From positions 142,986,052 to 143,050,051 of the forward strand of contig CM041083.1 of assembly GCA_023079485.1 (NCBI GenBank): 64,000 nt of DNA, read 5' to 3'. The notes below the pieces were generated by a model, which worked only from the letters and a program-made list of their open reading frames with translations, had not been told where the DNA came from and did no database searches. Positions 47,263-59,533 of the stretch are shown piece after piece. Source of the stretch: Archilochus colubris. Its lineage: Eukaryota > Chordata > Aves > Apodiformes > Trochilidae. The translations under genes and the position numbers were made by a program. Every line of letters begins with the position of its first letter. Position 1 is the stretch's first letter.

Positions 47263-50200
47263 TGTGTGTTGTTGTGGTGGTGGGATAGCTATCTAAGACC
47301 TGAGATTGTGCCTTTGAATGAAAATGTAGCAGAAGCAGCTTGTGCTGTGTTGCTGTTGGTGATTCTGCAGTGTAACAGAGCTGGCAGTGAAAAATTGCTT
47401 TTATCACTGACAGATCCATGATTAAATACATACAAGGAAATTTGGAAGGGCTGCTCTCACAGAGGCATTTGACGTAGCAAAACCAGACTTGAGCCAGCTA
47501 CTGTCAGGATCATGTGCTTCAGTACAGAAAAAGGAGCTGCTCTGTGGCAGCTCTCACAGGTTGTAGTGTGGCCCTATAAAATACATCCAGATGTGTCACC
47601 GGAAGCTCAGTGGGTTTTGTGTTGATCAGCTACAATTAAAATATTAATTATAGCCAATCTGGTCTTTTTGTACTCATATATGTTCTTCTCAGGAGATTAA
47701 TTCTCAAATTATAAAGAGAGCAGATTGGAAGACAGGGCAGTTGAATAAGATGTTTCCAGGTCAGTCTGAGAGGCTGCTCCCACGAGACAGATAAACGAGA
47801 AGCTTGTTTTGATGGATCTCTGCAGGGGCTCTCATTTCTGACACTCTTCAGGCTGCCATTTCCTTTGAAGAAAGTCCATTTCCTAACATTAGTACTGCTT
47901 GGTTGAGAGATGACAATGCCATGGAAATCCCAGTTTTGTGTTTTGGTACCTTGTCAATGCTGCCACAGTGCCAGCCCCTGTGCTTTCTGGAAGGAAGTAG
48001 GATCTCCTGGCTGTGCTTGAGCTCTGGGGCAAGTTGCCTTCCACTTCACTGCTACTTGGTGGTGGGCTTAGTGGTCTTGCTGTGTTCCTGACCCATCACC
48101 CTTTCCACTTTTTTGCTGTTGGCAAAACAGGAGCCAGGCCAGAGCTGAGAGCAACTATCCAGCTACTAGCAGACGGCAGGCCAAAACAGTGATAACAGCA
48201 TACATCATTTTTTCCACAAGGGCAATGTTGATTCCACCAGTACTGCTGAGCATGTGGTGGCAACTGGGGACACGCTGGTGGGAGACCAGGAGATTCCAGT
48301 CCCTGGGTAAGACCCGTCTGGGGAGCATTGCCCTGTCAATGGCTGGGTGGAGGAGGCTCTGCTGTGTCGCTCTCACGCCTTCCTCGTGTCACTTCTCCTA
48401 TTTTTAAATTGTATTTGGGGCTGCAGTCTGATTCTAGGCCAAAAGCAAAAAAATAAAAATAAATTGCTTCCAACTAGCCTGAACAATTTTTCTATTCTTT
48501 TAACGTGGTTTATTGGGAGGAATAAGTACAAGGCAGATAAACTGAGAACAGATAAAAGAAATTGCTTGGACTTCTGGCGTGTGGCTTAAGAGAAGTCATA
48601 CGAGTGAGTCTGAATGACTGACAGGACTTCATCTGGATGTGCTTTTACTAGTGAAATAAGGCTGGGTAGGGAACCTGCCTTCTGCAGCCATTCATGTCTG
48701 GGGCTGCTATTGTCTTTGATGGTGAGAGACCTATGCCCTAAAGGCCATTAGACATCCTTGTCCCTGCATGTCCTCGAGGACTTGTCAATATCAAGAACAT
48801 GTCTAACAAACCCTGACAAGTGTTAGTTAGGGCTAACACTTATCAGGACAGAGATATTGTCACTTGAATTCAGAAAATGTGGCCAGATGGAGAGACCCAA
48901 ATGACTTCCATTAAGTTAAGCATCTCTTGGGCTAGAGGGCTTCACAGGGAAATGGGGTTCAGTTTGCCCTGTCAGACTGCAGTGGGGTGTGGGGAGGGTG
49001 TGAAGAAAAGTACAGTGCTCCCTTTTCTTCCCTGTGGAAAAAGTACAGTTCTTCCTTGTCAGGAAGAGGTATAAGAACTAGAGCAGCCAAGAGTGAGCCA
49101 AGAGTGGTCCTTGAGAGTGTGGATAGGACGGTGGCCTCCAGCCCAAGGTGAGGAGCACTTGCCAGGGAAGCATTAGTCCTGTGTTCATCTGTCCACCCCC
49201 AGCAGTGGAGAGTCATTCAGTCAACATTCTGTACATAGTACAGAATATAATGCATGGCCACTTCTGGAAGCAAGAGGGATCAGGCCTGGTGACTTGTTGC
49301 TCCCAGAAGAACATCCATGCCTCTGTGCTTCTTCCTGCCTGTTTCGCCTCTCCCTCTTGCCAATTTTCTACAGCATCACAGCACGGGGTATGAGAGTCAG
49401 GAGAGAAGGGCAGGCTGTTTTGGGAACACTTACCTTTGTGCTGCTAGCTGTGTTGGAGAGTGTGGTCCCTGAACCTCCCTGAGCAGTCAGTCCTGACTCA
49501 TCCCCGTGACCTTCATTCCTGGAGCCAGCTGTTGAGCGTCAACACAGGCAAGTGCCTTCCTGGACTGCAATTCCAAGTAGCTGAGTTTTTGTTTCTGAAC
49601 CTTTGTGTGGATCACATGCCTGCAGGACTACTGTGGTGTGTCACTGCAACTCCTCCCTTTGGCGTATATAATCCTGGGCTATAATTAGGTTGGATGTATA
49701 TACTGTCAGTTGCCTTGATCATGTAGAGAAACTTAGGATAGCTGCTGCAGGCAGCTAAGACAATTGTTTAAAATGTCAGAAAACATCTCTAGGGATAGGC
49801 TTATGAATATTGTTCTTTTTATAGAACTAGACTAAACAAAGGAAGATTCAACAGCTCAACATGAGAATAAATTGACTTACTTCATCAGTGTTTAAAAGTT
49901 ACATAGTGCTCCCTTCCCAGAATTTCTGTGGATGTTCCCATCACAAAGTCCCTGACCACCTTGCAAAATTTGGTCAAAGGGAAGAATTTGGCCGTGGGCT
50001 ATGGAATAGCAACCTGTGCCTTTAGTGAGAATTTGAAGGTGTGAAGCACTGCTGCAATTCAGTGATGGATGTGAGAAGATAGATTTTTGATCCTCAGTGT
50101 TGTGAGTGACTGGGAATATTCTTGGTGATATAATGCATCAGAAAAGTATGTAGCATTAGCCTTCCAGGAGTCTTTATATAGCAGTATCTTGGGCACTGTG

Positions 50201-53200
50201 GAAGTAAACTACGGAACAAATTGAAGCACTGACAGTTTAATTACAGTATTCCAATCTGGAGGGACTTGCAGTAAAGGACAAATGTGCTTTTCATAAAGAA
50301 TATAAGTAGAAAATCCAAGAAGACCCAACAGTGACCTTCCATCTCTGAAAGATACAAATGTGTAAAACAGAATATAGAAAACGTATACATATGACAGATA
50401 TAAAATAGAAAAGGATGACCACAGATTTAACAAAAAAATAGTTGTTTCAATTTTAGCTTTAAGTTCCTATTTAGTATTGAGAAAAATATAGGTGTATATA
50501 CCTGTATTAAGCAGGTTTCAGTAGATGTTTCAGACACTAAAAAGATGGCTGTTTGACCTTCCCTGATATCTTGAGATACTCTCATACAGAAGGAGGAGCT
50601 TGGATAAAGTTTCTACATTTAAAAAAATGTACAGTAGCATTTATTTAGAATCACTCCTCTCTTCTACTCTGAAGTCACTACCATTTTGATTGATCCAATA
50701 TCTCACATTGTGCTTCCATTACATTTCCAACATGGGCAAAAAAAGATTATTAAAAAAGTTAGAAACCTTAAGGTTTATAAAATCCCCACTCATCTTAGCC
50801 CAGGTGAATGTGTGTGGGTGGTAGGAAATACCCCTTTTCTTCTCTGATGTGTGAAGTCATCAGGCATCTGAAAATTTGGGCTTATGGGTTCCGGTGAGAC
50901 CTGTAGTCCTGCTTTCATATCTGTGCTGGGGTGTTACAGTGGCATTGATGCAGTTCTGGTGCAAGGTGCTGCAGCATGGGAGCAGGCAGCAGGTGCCCTG
51001 GGAGCTGCCAGCTGGGAATATGGGAATATGCTTGGGTGAGTCAGTGTTGCCTCACAGCCCGCAAAAAAACCTTTTTTTTTTTTTTTTTTTTTTTTTTCCC
51101 CTGGATTGCCTCACTGTAACTTAATAAAAGAGACATGTCCAAAGATGAAATGAAAGAAGAGAGAAAAGAAGAGTTGGGTGGGGGTTTCTTGGTTTTTTCT
51201 TTATTTTTCCTTATGTTGCCTTCATGTAGCGTATCAAAAGGATGCTGTCCTCACATATATTCCAAGATAAATGGCCTAAGGTTTTCCAACATTGTGCCAG
51301 CCTATTTCATAAAAAATGTAACTATGTTTTTAGCAAAGTTATTCAGCTACTTTTATGGACTTTTAAGTAGCTTGGAGGGTTTTTTTGGGTGGATCTAAGG
51401 AAAGAAATACTAAACATCCTCTGCTTCCCTCCTTTCCTCTGCGTTTTCTCTCTGTGTGTGCTCCTGCTGCCTTCACCTTTACTGCTGCTGGCAGGGTCTG
51501 AGGAAGGGTGTGCATCTTCAACAGAACAATATAAAGGACTAAACAAAAAGTGCTGTCGAGTGCATAGAGTAAACAAATTGCGAAGTAGTAGTTAATTTTC
51601 TTTCATCTTTGTGGCTTTCATCTGCTAGTAGCAGTGGCAGAGTCAGCATTTTTAGATGAAGGTTTTCAAGATTGGCTGAGAGGGAACTGGTGGAAGAAAT
51701 TATCAAAGTTATAAAATAAACACAAGAATTAGTTTAATACAGGGGAATTAGTGGGAAGGACTAGAATATTTTCATTAAAAACCTAGTGAGTAAGCTCTTT
51801 TGCATTTGGAGGAGATAGAGCCATTTATACATTGAAGCATGAGATAAACTATCCATTATTCTCTCTGTAGATAACATTGTATACCTTAAAGAACATTTCA
51901 GATGCTACGACTGGGAAGTAGAAATAAGTTTTTAGGTGAAGTTCGTCACCTCAGTGGAGAATCCTGTCCCCGTATTGGAGTGGGAGCAGAGGAGATGTGC
52001 TGAAGAGCTTGATTTTGCCGACTCCATTCTCAATTTCTGAATTGAAACACAGTGAAAAGCCCCAAATCAGTTCTGAAATGCTGAAAAACCAAAATGGTGA
52101 ACTTTGTACAAGACGCCAGAAGTCTGGTGGTGTTCCCTAGCATTTGATAGAAGAAAATGGCTTGAGCCAACTAACATTTAATCTCCTCTATCTACCTTTA
52201 AAAATCAGTGACCAGCCTTTTATTGCCCATGTTTGTCTAAGGTGCTGTGGGATTTATAATTGCCCTCACTACATGGGAGGTCTCTGGTTTCACCAAAGTG
52301 ATCAACCTTCCTCCTAGCCAAGGTGCCCTCTCCTACGTCTTCTTTACATGAAAATGTGGTCTGAATACTGGGGCATGAACTTGATAAAACATTTCTAAGA
52401 GGTTTCATGGATGAAAATATTGCAATGCATCAATATAGTTGATGCCATTCTTATGTAAGAATTGTATCTGTAGATATAGGTGTTGGAAATTCACAGTGAA
52501 CTGTGTAATCTTTCATTCAAATAATCACTAACATAGGGGAAAAATGTATTGTTTTATTAGCTGGTTCTATTTTACTAGATAACTTATGGGGTCCTTAAGT
52601 TAGGATGCAGATACCAGAATGAGAAAGGCTTTTTATTTTTTTTCTTTTCTTTTCTTTTTGTTCATGACAAATGTTGCAGTTGTAGCTAAGGGATAAAACA
52701 AATTAGGCCATTTTCACTGGATAGTTATGTGCTGACTGGGTATAGTAAGTTCTTTTTGTCTTATTAGACCAGTTGTTTATCTAGTTGAAGAAAACTTGTT
52801 TTCTAGTGTACTAAAGACTTCTGTTGAAATATTTGATAATCTAAAGGCATTGACATAAATCCTAAGATTGTAATGAAACCCTAATAAGGCTGAAAAATTG
52901 TACTGGTATAGACTTACAGAGCTGTAAAGAACTGGAACAAATTTTTTGCAACAAATTAGTACATTAATGGTTTGTATTCATAGTGCTCATATTAAGAGAA
53001 AAAATCAGCTAAGTGAGGGTAGACTCAGACATTCCAGGAATTTTCATATTGTACTTGAAGCTCTGTCCCTTTTATGGCAATGGTAAGTCAGTTATCTTCT
53101 AGCAGAATAAAAAAGGATAAATTCTGGCAGACATAAAATCAAGATTCATATGCAAGTAGGAGTCAGGGCCAAAACTCAGAAGAGTTTTTAGCTGTAAATA

Positions 53201-55535
53201 CACGTGTTGTTAACAGTATGCAATAATAGACAAGGAAGACTAAAACTACATGAATGCTTGTAATGCTACAGTTTTGCTTGAGAAAACTATGAGGTTTTTA
53301 CTGAAACTATCATACAATATTTTTTCTTAGCTGAAGTCTATTGACTTGGGGTTGTATCTTTGTTAAGAACAGCTGCATTTTTTGGAATCAATGTGGAAAT
53401 ATTTAGAGAAAGCCATGGAATAACAAGATGTGTAAATTAAAATGAAAATGAAGTAAAAAGCTTGAAATTATCCTAGGAAGTCTATGTGGTTTTTTTGATT
53501 GTTTGGTTTTTGTTTTAATGGAACAGTGATTCTGAGGAGTCAAGGCTGCATGACTGATCCCAAGGGGCTGGAGTAGAAACCAGTGTAAAAAACATTCCAG
53601 AAGCCAGGGATTAGAAGAGATTGTCCAAAAACTGGTATTTAAAAAAAATCAGGAAAGTGGGAAAGGACTGGAGTCCTGCACTTAGTTTTGATTATAGCTG
53701 GAGGACAAATGTAGGAGTGGCTTCTGGCCCTTGTCACAAGTTGCCAGGACTCCCCGTCTGGCAGTCCCAGACTGGAAGAAGTTGTTCTTCTGATGGTTAC
53801 TGTTAAGTCCCAGCTGGGGAAAGACGTGTTCTGGTGATGCTATTTTAAAACTTACTTCCCATTATGGACCTTGGTGATACAGCAAAGGTCATACCAATGC
53901 CTAAAGTCTTTGGATTAAATTATGTCTGAATTCAGGCCCTTAAGAATGCCAAAATAATGGTTGAAATCATGCAGAAAATCAAATCCATCTTGCTGGGGAC
54001 ATGCCTTTCAAAATGTGCTCTGATTCACACTGGTCAGAAAAATGGTGGGTGATCATTTTTGATATGTTTTCCAGGAATTATGTGCTTGGTTGGGAAAGAA
54101 CTTGCGATCTTGAATGGACTGGATGTGTCATGAGCATAGAGAAGCTTTAAATGGTAACCCCTTGGACATTCAGGCAGGACACTGCCACCCTTGGAAATTA
54201 TTCTAGCTCAATGCCCTCTGTCCTATTAGATAATGTCCTTTCAGTTGCTAATGATTTCAGCTTCAATTTAATTCACTTTTACAGTAGTTGTAGGTGCTAA
54301 GTATGTGGAAGAATTTTTCCTATAGCATCAAGGAGACCAAAGAAGATGATAGTGACAGAGCAAAGCCAGAAAACTGCATAGGTCAGAAAAGAGGGAGATT
54401 AGTTTGTGAGGATGCTTTTGTGTGCCATCATGATACAACTTGCATATTCTTCTTAGTGTCTTCAAAGAAAATCCTCGAAAGAACAAGCCCAACAAGCAAT
54501 TGCTTATACCCATTTGTGTCACCAGTTTTTGGAAATGTCACATACACACCTGCTGAAAGGTGTTTGTTCCAAACACATTCTTCCCCATTGGAAGCACTTT
54601 CTCACTGATACAGCAGAAGCTGTTGGTGCTGGAATGGGCTTGGCAATGTAAGAGCAAGAGAAGAAGGTCTGTGAAATCCTGGGTGCAGCCTGTCTGTAAA
54701 ACCACACAAAACATTTATAGGATATTATCAAGACAAATTGAACCCATGTTAGGGCCTCAGCTGCCATCTACACGGTCCCTGTGCAGCTTGAAATGAAAGC
54801 CAGCATATTACGATTTTGGCTCAGAATTTTCAAATTGCCAATTCTGTGTGCAATTTTAGTCAGTCACACAATATGATGCACATTTGTGTATTGACAGACA
54901 TCTAGGTCTAGATTCTGTTTCAGCAGAGTACATTTTATATTTGTTTAATGTCAATAGATAAATGCAATTTATTCTAATAATCTTCTCTAAACTAAAATTA
55001 AATAGAATCAATTTAGGCTATAAAAGAGAGTAGCACACAACTTAATGCAGTGCCAAAAGAGGCCATGCACCGAGTATCTCTCTTCTGTTGAGCTCAGCTT
55101 TTTTTCAGCTGGACTGTTACCCATACCAAAGGGCCCATAAGCATTTCTTTGTTTTTTTGCAAATCCCCATCCATTATCATAGATTAAAGTCTGAACATTT
55201 CATGAACAAAACGTGAAAAGTTCTGCATTTCCCTCCCCGTGCTCACTCAGATGCCATCATTGCAACGGTAATGGGCAATTACACGGAACGGGTTTGCACA
55301 TGGCTCAGTGTGTATCTGTATTGTGCAAGAGAGATGTATGAAATTGATTGATATGGGAAGGGGCATATATGATTATGTCATGTCTTGGATTTCTTTTCTG
55401 GTAATGCCCCTACTTCTGTGATGTGGTTCAGCTGTCTAGAAAATCATTGCACAGTTCTAAAGCCGAAGAAATATAAATCATATCAAATCAGTCATGAAGA
55501 CAGAAGGAGTTCTCTGCAGAGTCACACCTATTTTT
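47263..55535. other. COL4A3 intron 1 stretch, no gene seen
   Basis: AT-rich intron with a 26-base T run at 51072-51097 and a T-rich tract near 52629-52659. No splice-flanked collagen frame was recognised. Confidence 0.45.
51072..51097. repeat. poly(T) tract, 26 bases
   Basis: Uninterrupted run of 26 T, directly preceded by a short A run and CC. Confidence 0.9.
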
Positions 55536-55718
55536 GGTGCTGTCCCAAGCACTGGAACAGGATGCCCCAGGGAGATGGTCGAGTCACCATCCCTGGAGGT
55601 ATTTAAAGACATGTAGATATGGCACATAGGGACATGGTTTAGTGGTGGACTTGTCAGTGCTGGTTTACTTTTGGACTTGATGATCTTAAAAGTCTTTTTG
55701 AATCTGAATGATTATAAA
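55536..55718 (+). repeat. CR1 LINE 3' end (different subfamily)
   Basis: CCAAGCACTGGAACAGGATG, CACCATCCCTGGAGGTATTT, GACATGGTTTAGTGGTGGAC and GGACTTGATGATCTTAAAAG are hallmarks of a CR1 subfamily distinct from the other plus-strand copies. The tail is decayed. Confidence 0.92.
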
Positions 55719-58392
55719 TATTGATGAAAAGAATTTCATATTGTGACATATTTAAAAAGTAAGCCTCTTATATGACTTCTGTACAACTGATGTATTTCTG
55801 GAATGCTAGGTAAACTGTGAAGTTTGAGTACAATGCCATTAGTAAAAACTGAATTTATAATAGTGCATGTAACGTGATCTGTTTCTTGTCACTGTTGTTT
55901 GCTGTGTTACAAAGTATGAAGTACAGAGATTTATGGTATTAGATGGAAGCTGCCAAGAATTTTTAAAATTGGAACCATACTATTCTAAAGGCAGAATTTT
56001 AACTGTACATTCATAATTAACTAATCTTACAGTTGTTGCTGGTGATGAACAGTAGTCTGTGTGTTTCCCTTGGTACTGATTATTAAATCTAATAGTTCAC
56101 TATCAAATGAGGTAATTTATAGGAATTAGCCACTTGACTGAATTTTGGTGTTGATACTTCAAGATGTGACTGGCTGCAGGAACTTAGTGACCCACAAAGT
56201 GTAAAACTGGTTCTATCATAGATAAGCCTGAACTTACACTGGTGTCTGCTTCTTTAGGTTGGCTATTTGCATGCCTCTGTCTGGGGAGCATAAAAGGGGT
56301 GTGAGTATAAAAGAGTCAAGACACTTTGCGTATTATGGTGAAGTACTGAGATACCAGCTGGGTGGAGAAATAATTTCTATGCATATTGGCTGGGTAAGAC
56401 CAATAGCCACACTTAGGTGTCCTTCCATGCCTCCCTATGTTTGCTCTACCTCTCAACCTTCTCCTCACATGTGCTTTTTACTGTGGCATATGAAAAAGAT
56501 GTACAAGCTTTTTTTCCCCTGGCTATTGCCTCTTACACACAAAGGCTTGCAGGGGAATCAGCAGTGTTTGCCTTTTTCTGGCTGCCAGCATCTTCATTTT
56601 GGAGCAGGAAGATGGCTGGGGCTTGGGCTGGCCAGCAGCAGGGATGTTCTCTCATGGGACCAGCAGCAGCACACACTGCTCTTCATCCCATGAAGAGAGA
56701 CAGGAAAGCGTGGATAAGTTGGTGGTCTGAAGATCCTAAGTCAGACACTTTGTCTAACATCTACTTCCCATGAGCCCAAGGATGACTGGCAGGGATCCTG
56801 CATTCTTGGCCTGTTTTTCTCACCAGGACTGCAGAGGTTTGGTCTCCAGCAGAGCCCACGGTGGTGATGCTACTCCATCCCCACCTGGAGTGAAAGCTGA
56901 ACTCTTTGGCTGACTGCAGTAGAGAGCAAGAGCAATGTCTGTTACATCCCCTTCAGAACCTTCAGGTGATGAGAAAGAGAGGTGTACAAGCTGTAAAAAG
57001 GCCAGGAAATGTCAGTAATGTGTATGTGTCTTTTCTTACTCTTAGGCTGTTTCAGTGCTTTGTTGATGATGTGAGAAATTGTGTCAGTGAAGAATTGTCA
57101 TGTGCAGAGGAGTAGCCTAGTGGTCTTGGTCAGCAGAGTAAAAGTGAGTTTAGTCAGCTTGGTTGACTGAGGATTATTTGCTATGAATAGATTTGCTGAG
57201 AGAAGAAAAGAGGCTGGTCAGATGTCTTGTGCCTGTGTTCCTCCTTTTCAACCAACGTTACCCTGTTCCCTAGACTGAAAGTCCAATGCCATGTCTGTAA
57301 CCACTTAATTTTTCCATCGTTTGTTTGTTTCAGTGTTGGGACTTAGTGATGATGGGGTTCCTAAAAACTCAGTCAATTAAAATGTAATGGAACTCATGAA
57401 AATTTATGGTATTGCTTAATGTCAGGAAGCCATTAAAAGCTTTTGGATGTGTTGACAGGTAAGAAACTACCTAAAAGTAGAAATCAAGGTAAATTAGCAA
57501 GGGAAGAATACCTCCTGAGGCTCTATGCTAAGTCATCAAAGAGAGATTTTTAAAAAAAATAATAGGCAACAGAGACATCATCCAAAATGTTATCAGTAGA
57601 GTGCCAGGCAACTTTTTCTTAAGGGTTTGGTTTAATATTTCCCACTGTTAAATGAACACTTGAAACTAGCTTCAAAGACAGTGGATGTATTTTTTCCTGC
57701 TGTAACTCTAACAGTGCAAAGAATCCTACTGAGTAGGATCTTCTGGAAGTCTTTTAATACAAAGGTGTTTTCAGGGAAGAGGGACTAAGAATGGGAAGTT
57801 GACTGAAACCCATGAAGTTTTGTGACTGTGCACATCAAGTGTACTGCTTCTTTTTTTAAGGTCTATTGACTGTTGGTACATACCACAGGATCTAGAACCT
57901 CTGTGAAATGCAGGAATACCTGTGTTTTGGAAAAAAAGCAGCCCAAAATTTTCAGGAGTAAAAGGTGACTCGTGCTATTTCAGTTTTCTTTCTTTTTCTA
58001 GGCCATATCAAGAAATATTGTAAAGAAAAATCTGGAGAAAAATTCAAAATAACTGTGCATTATGTCTCAGAATAGGCAGTGAAATAATTGCCAGGGTAAT
58101 TATAGAAATATTACTGCTGTAGTTTTATTTATCAGAATTCTTTCTAAAATTATAAATAGATTGAATAAACAACTTCATTTTGGGACCTGCAGAATCAGCA
58201 AAACACAGTTCCTATGCACTGCAGTCTGTACTTTTCTCAGTACTGTACGTAGTGCACTGTCATGTCTATACATTGGTATATTATGTCTCTTAATGCAGAG
58301 TTTTTTCACAAGAAGCATGGGAATATACTCTTAATATAGAGTGAAGTACTTGTGCACAGACTGGTTTCTGAAGTCTTCATTGTTGTTCGCGA
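55719..58392. other. COL4A3 intron 1 stretch, no gene seen
   Basis: AT-rich intron, no gene or named repeat recognised. The 144-codon plus frame at 56259-56693 has no family resemblance. Confidence 0.45.
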
Positions 58393-59533
58393 GTTCATAG
58401 AATCAGAGAATGGTTTTGGTTGGAAGGGACCTTAAAGATCATCCAGTTCCAACCCCGATATGTGGGCAGGGACACCTCCCACTAGACCGGGTTGCTCCAA
58501 GCCCCATCCAGCCTGGCTTCTAAGGAGGGGGCAGCCACAGCTCCTCAGGGCAAACTGTGTCAGTGTCCCACCATATGCTCAGTAAACAATTTCTTCCTAA
58601 TGTCTAACCTAAATCTGCCTTCATCCAGTTTAAAGCCATTTCCCCTTGTCCTGTCTCTACATGCCTGTATAAAAAGTGCCTCCCCAGATTTCCTGTAGGC
58701 CCCTTCAGGTACTGGAAGGCTGCTATAAGGTCTCACCAGTGCCTTTTCTTCTCCAGGCTCAACAACCACAACTTCCTCATGCTGTCTTCCTACGAGAGGT
58801 GCTCCAGCCCTCTGATCATCTTTGTGGCTTTTCTCTGGACTCACTTCAGCAACTTGATGTCCTTGAGTCAGGCACCTTAAAGCTGGACAGAGTACTTAGG
58901 TGGGGTCTCATGAGAACAGAGTAGAGGGGGAGAATCACCTCCCTTGACCTGCTGGCCACACTTTTGATGCAGCCCAGGATATGGTTGACTTTCTGGGTTG
59001 AAAGTGCATGTTGCTGGTTCATGTTGAACTTCTCAAGACCCAACACCCCCAAGTCCTTTTCCTCAGGGCAATTCTCAATCCATTCTCCACCCAACCTGTA
59101 TTTGTGGGATTGCCCCAACCCAGATGCAGGACCTCTCGCTTGACCTTTCTGAACTTCATGAGGCAGGCATGGGATCACCTCTCAAGCCTGTCACATTCCC
59201 TTTGGATGGCAGCTCTTCCCTCCGACATGTCAACCACACCACACATCTTTGTGTCATCAGCAAATTTGCTGAGGGTGCACTCAATTCCACTGTCCGTGTC
59301 ATCAACAATGATGTTAAAACAGCACCAGTCCCAGTACCAACCCTTGAGGAATGCTGCTCATCACTGATCTCATGCGGACATCTTCCTGTTGACCACTGTA
59401 ACTGTGAATGTGACCAGCCAGCCAGTTCCTTATACACCAAGGAGTCCATTGATCAAATCCATAGATTTCCAATTTAGAGACCAGGATGTTGTGTGGGGAC
59501 AGCACCCAACACTTTGAGAAGTTCAGGTACATG
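58393..59533 (-). repeat. CR1 LINE, longest copy in the window (about 1.1 kb)
   Basis: The left end is the complemented tail (TCATAGAATCAGAGAATGGT, then AAGGGACCTTAAAGATCATC). The element continues through the complemented terminal ORF2 region to TGTTGTGTGGGGACAGCACC. The reverse-transcriptase-side frame is split into pieces at 59156-59449, 58846-59178 and 58560-58844 on the minus strand by frameshifts and stops. A stretch with [18 protein letters not shown] and another with SHKYRLGGEWIENCPEEKDL are typical CR1 ORF2 sequence. Inactive. Confidence 0.95.
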
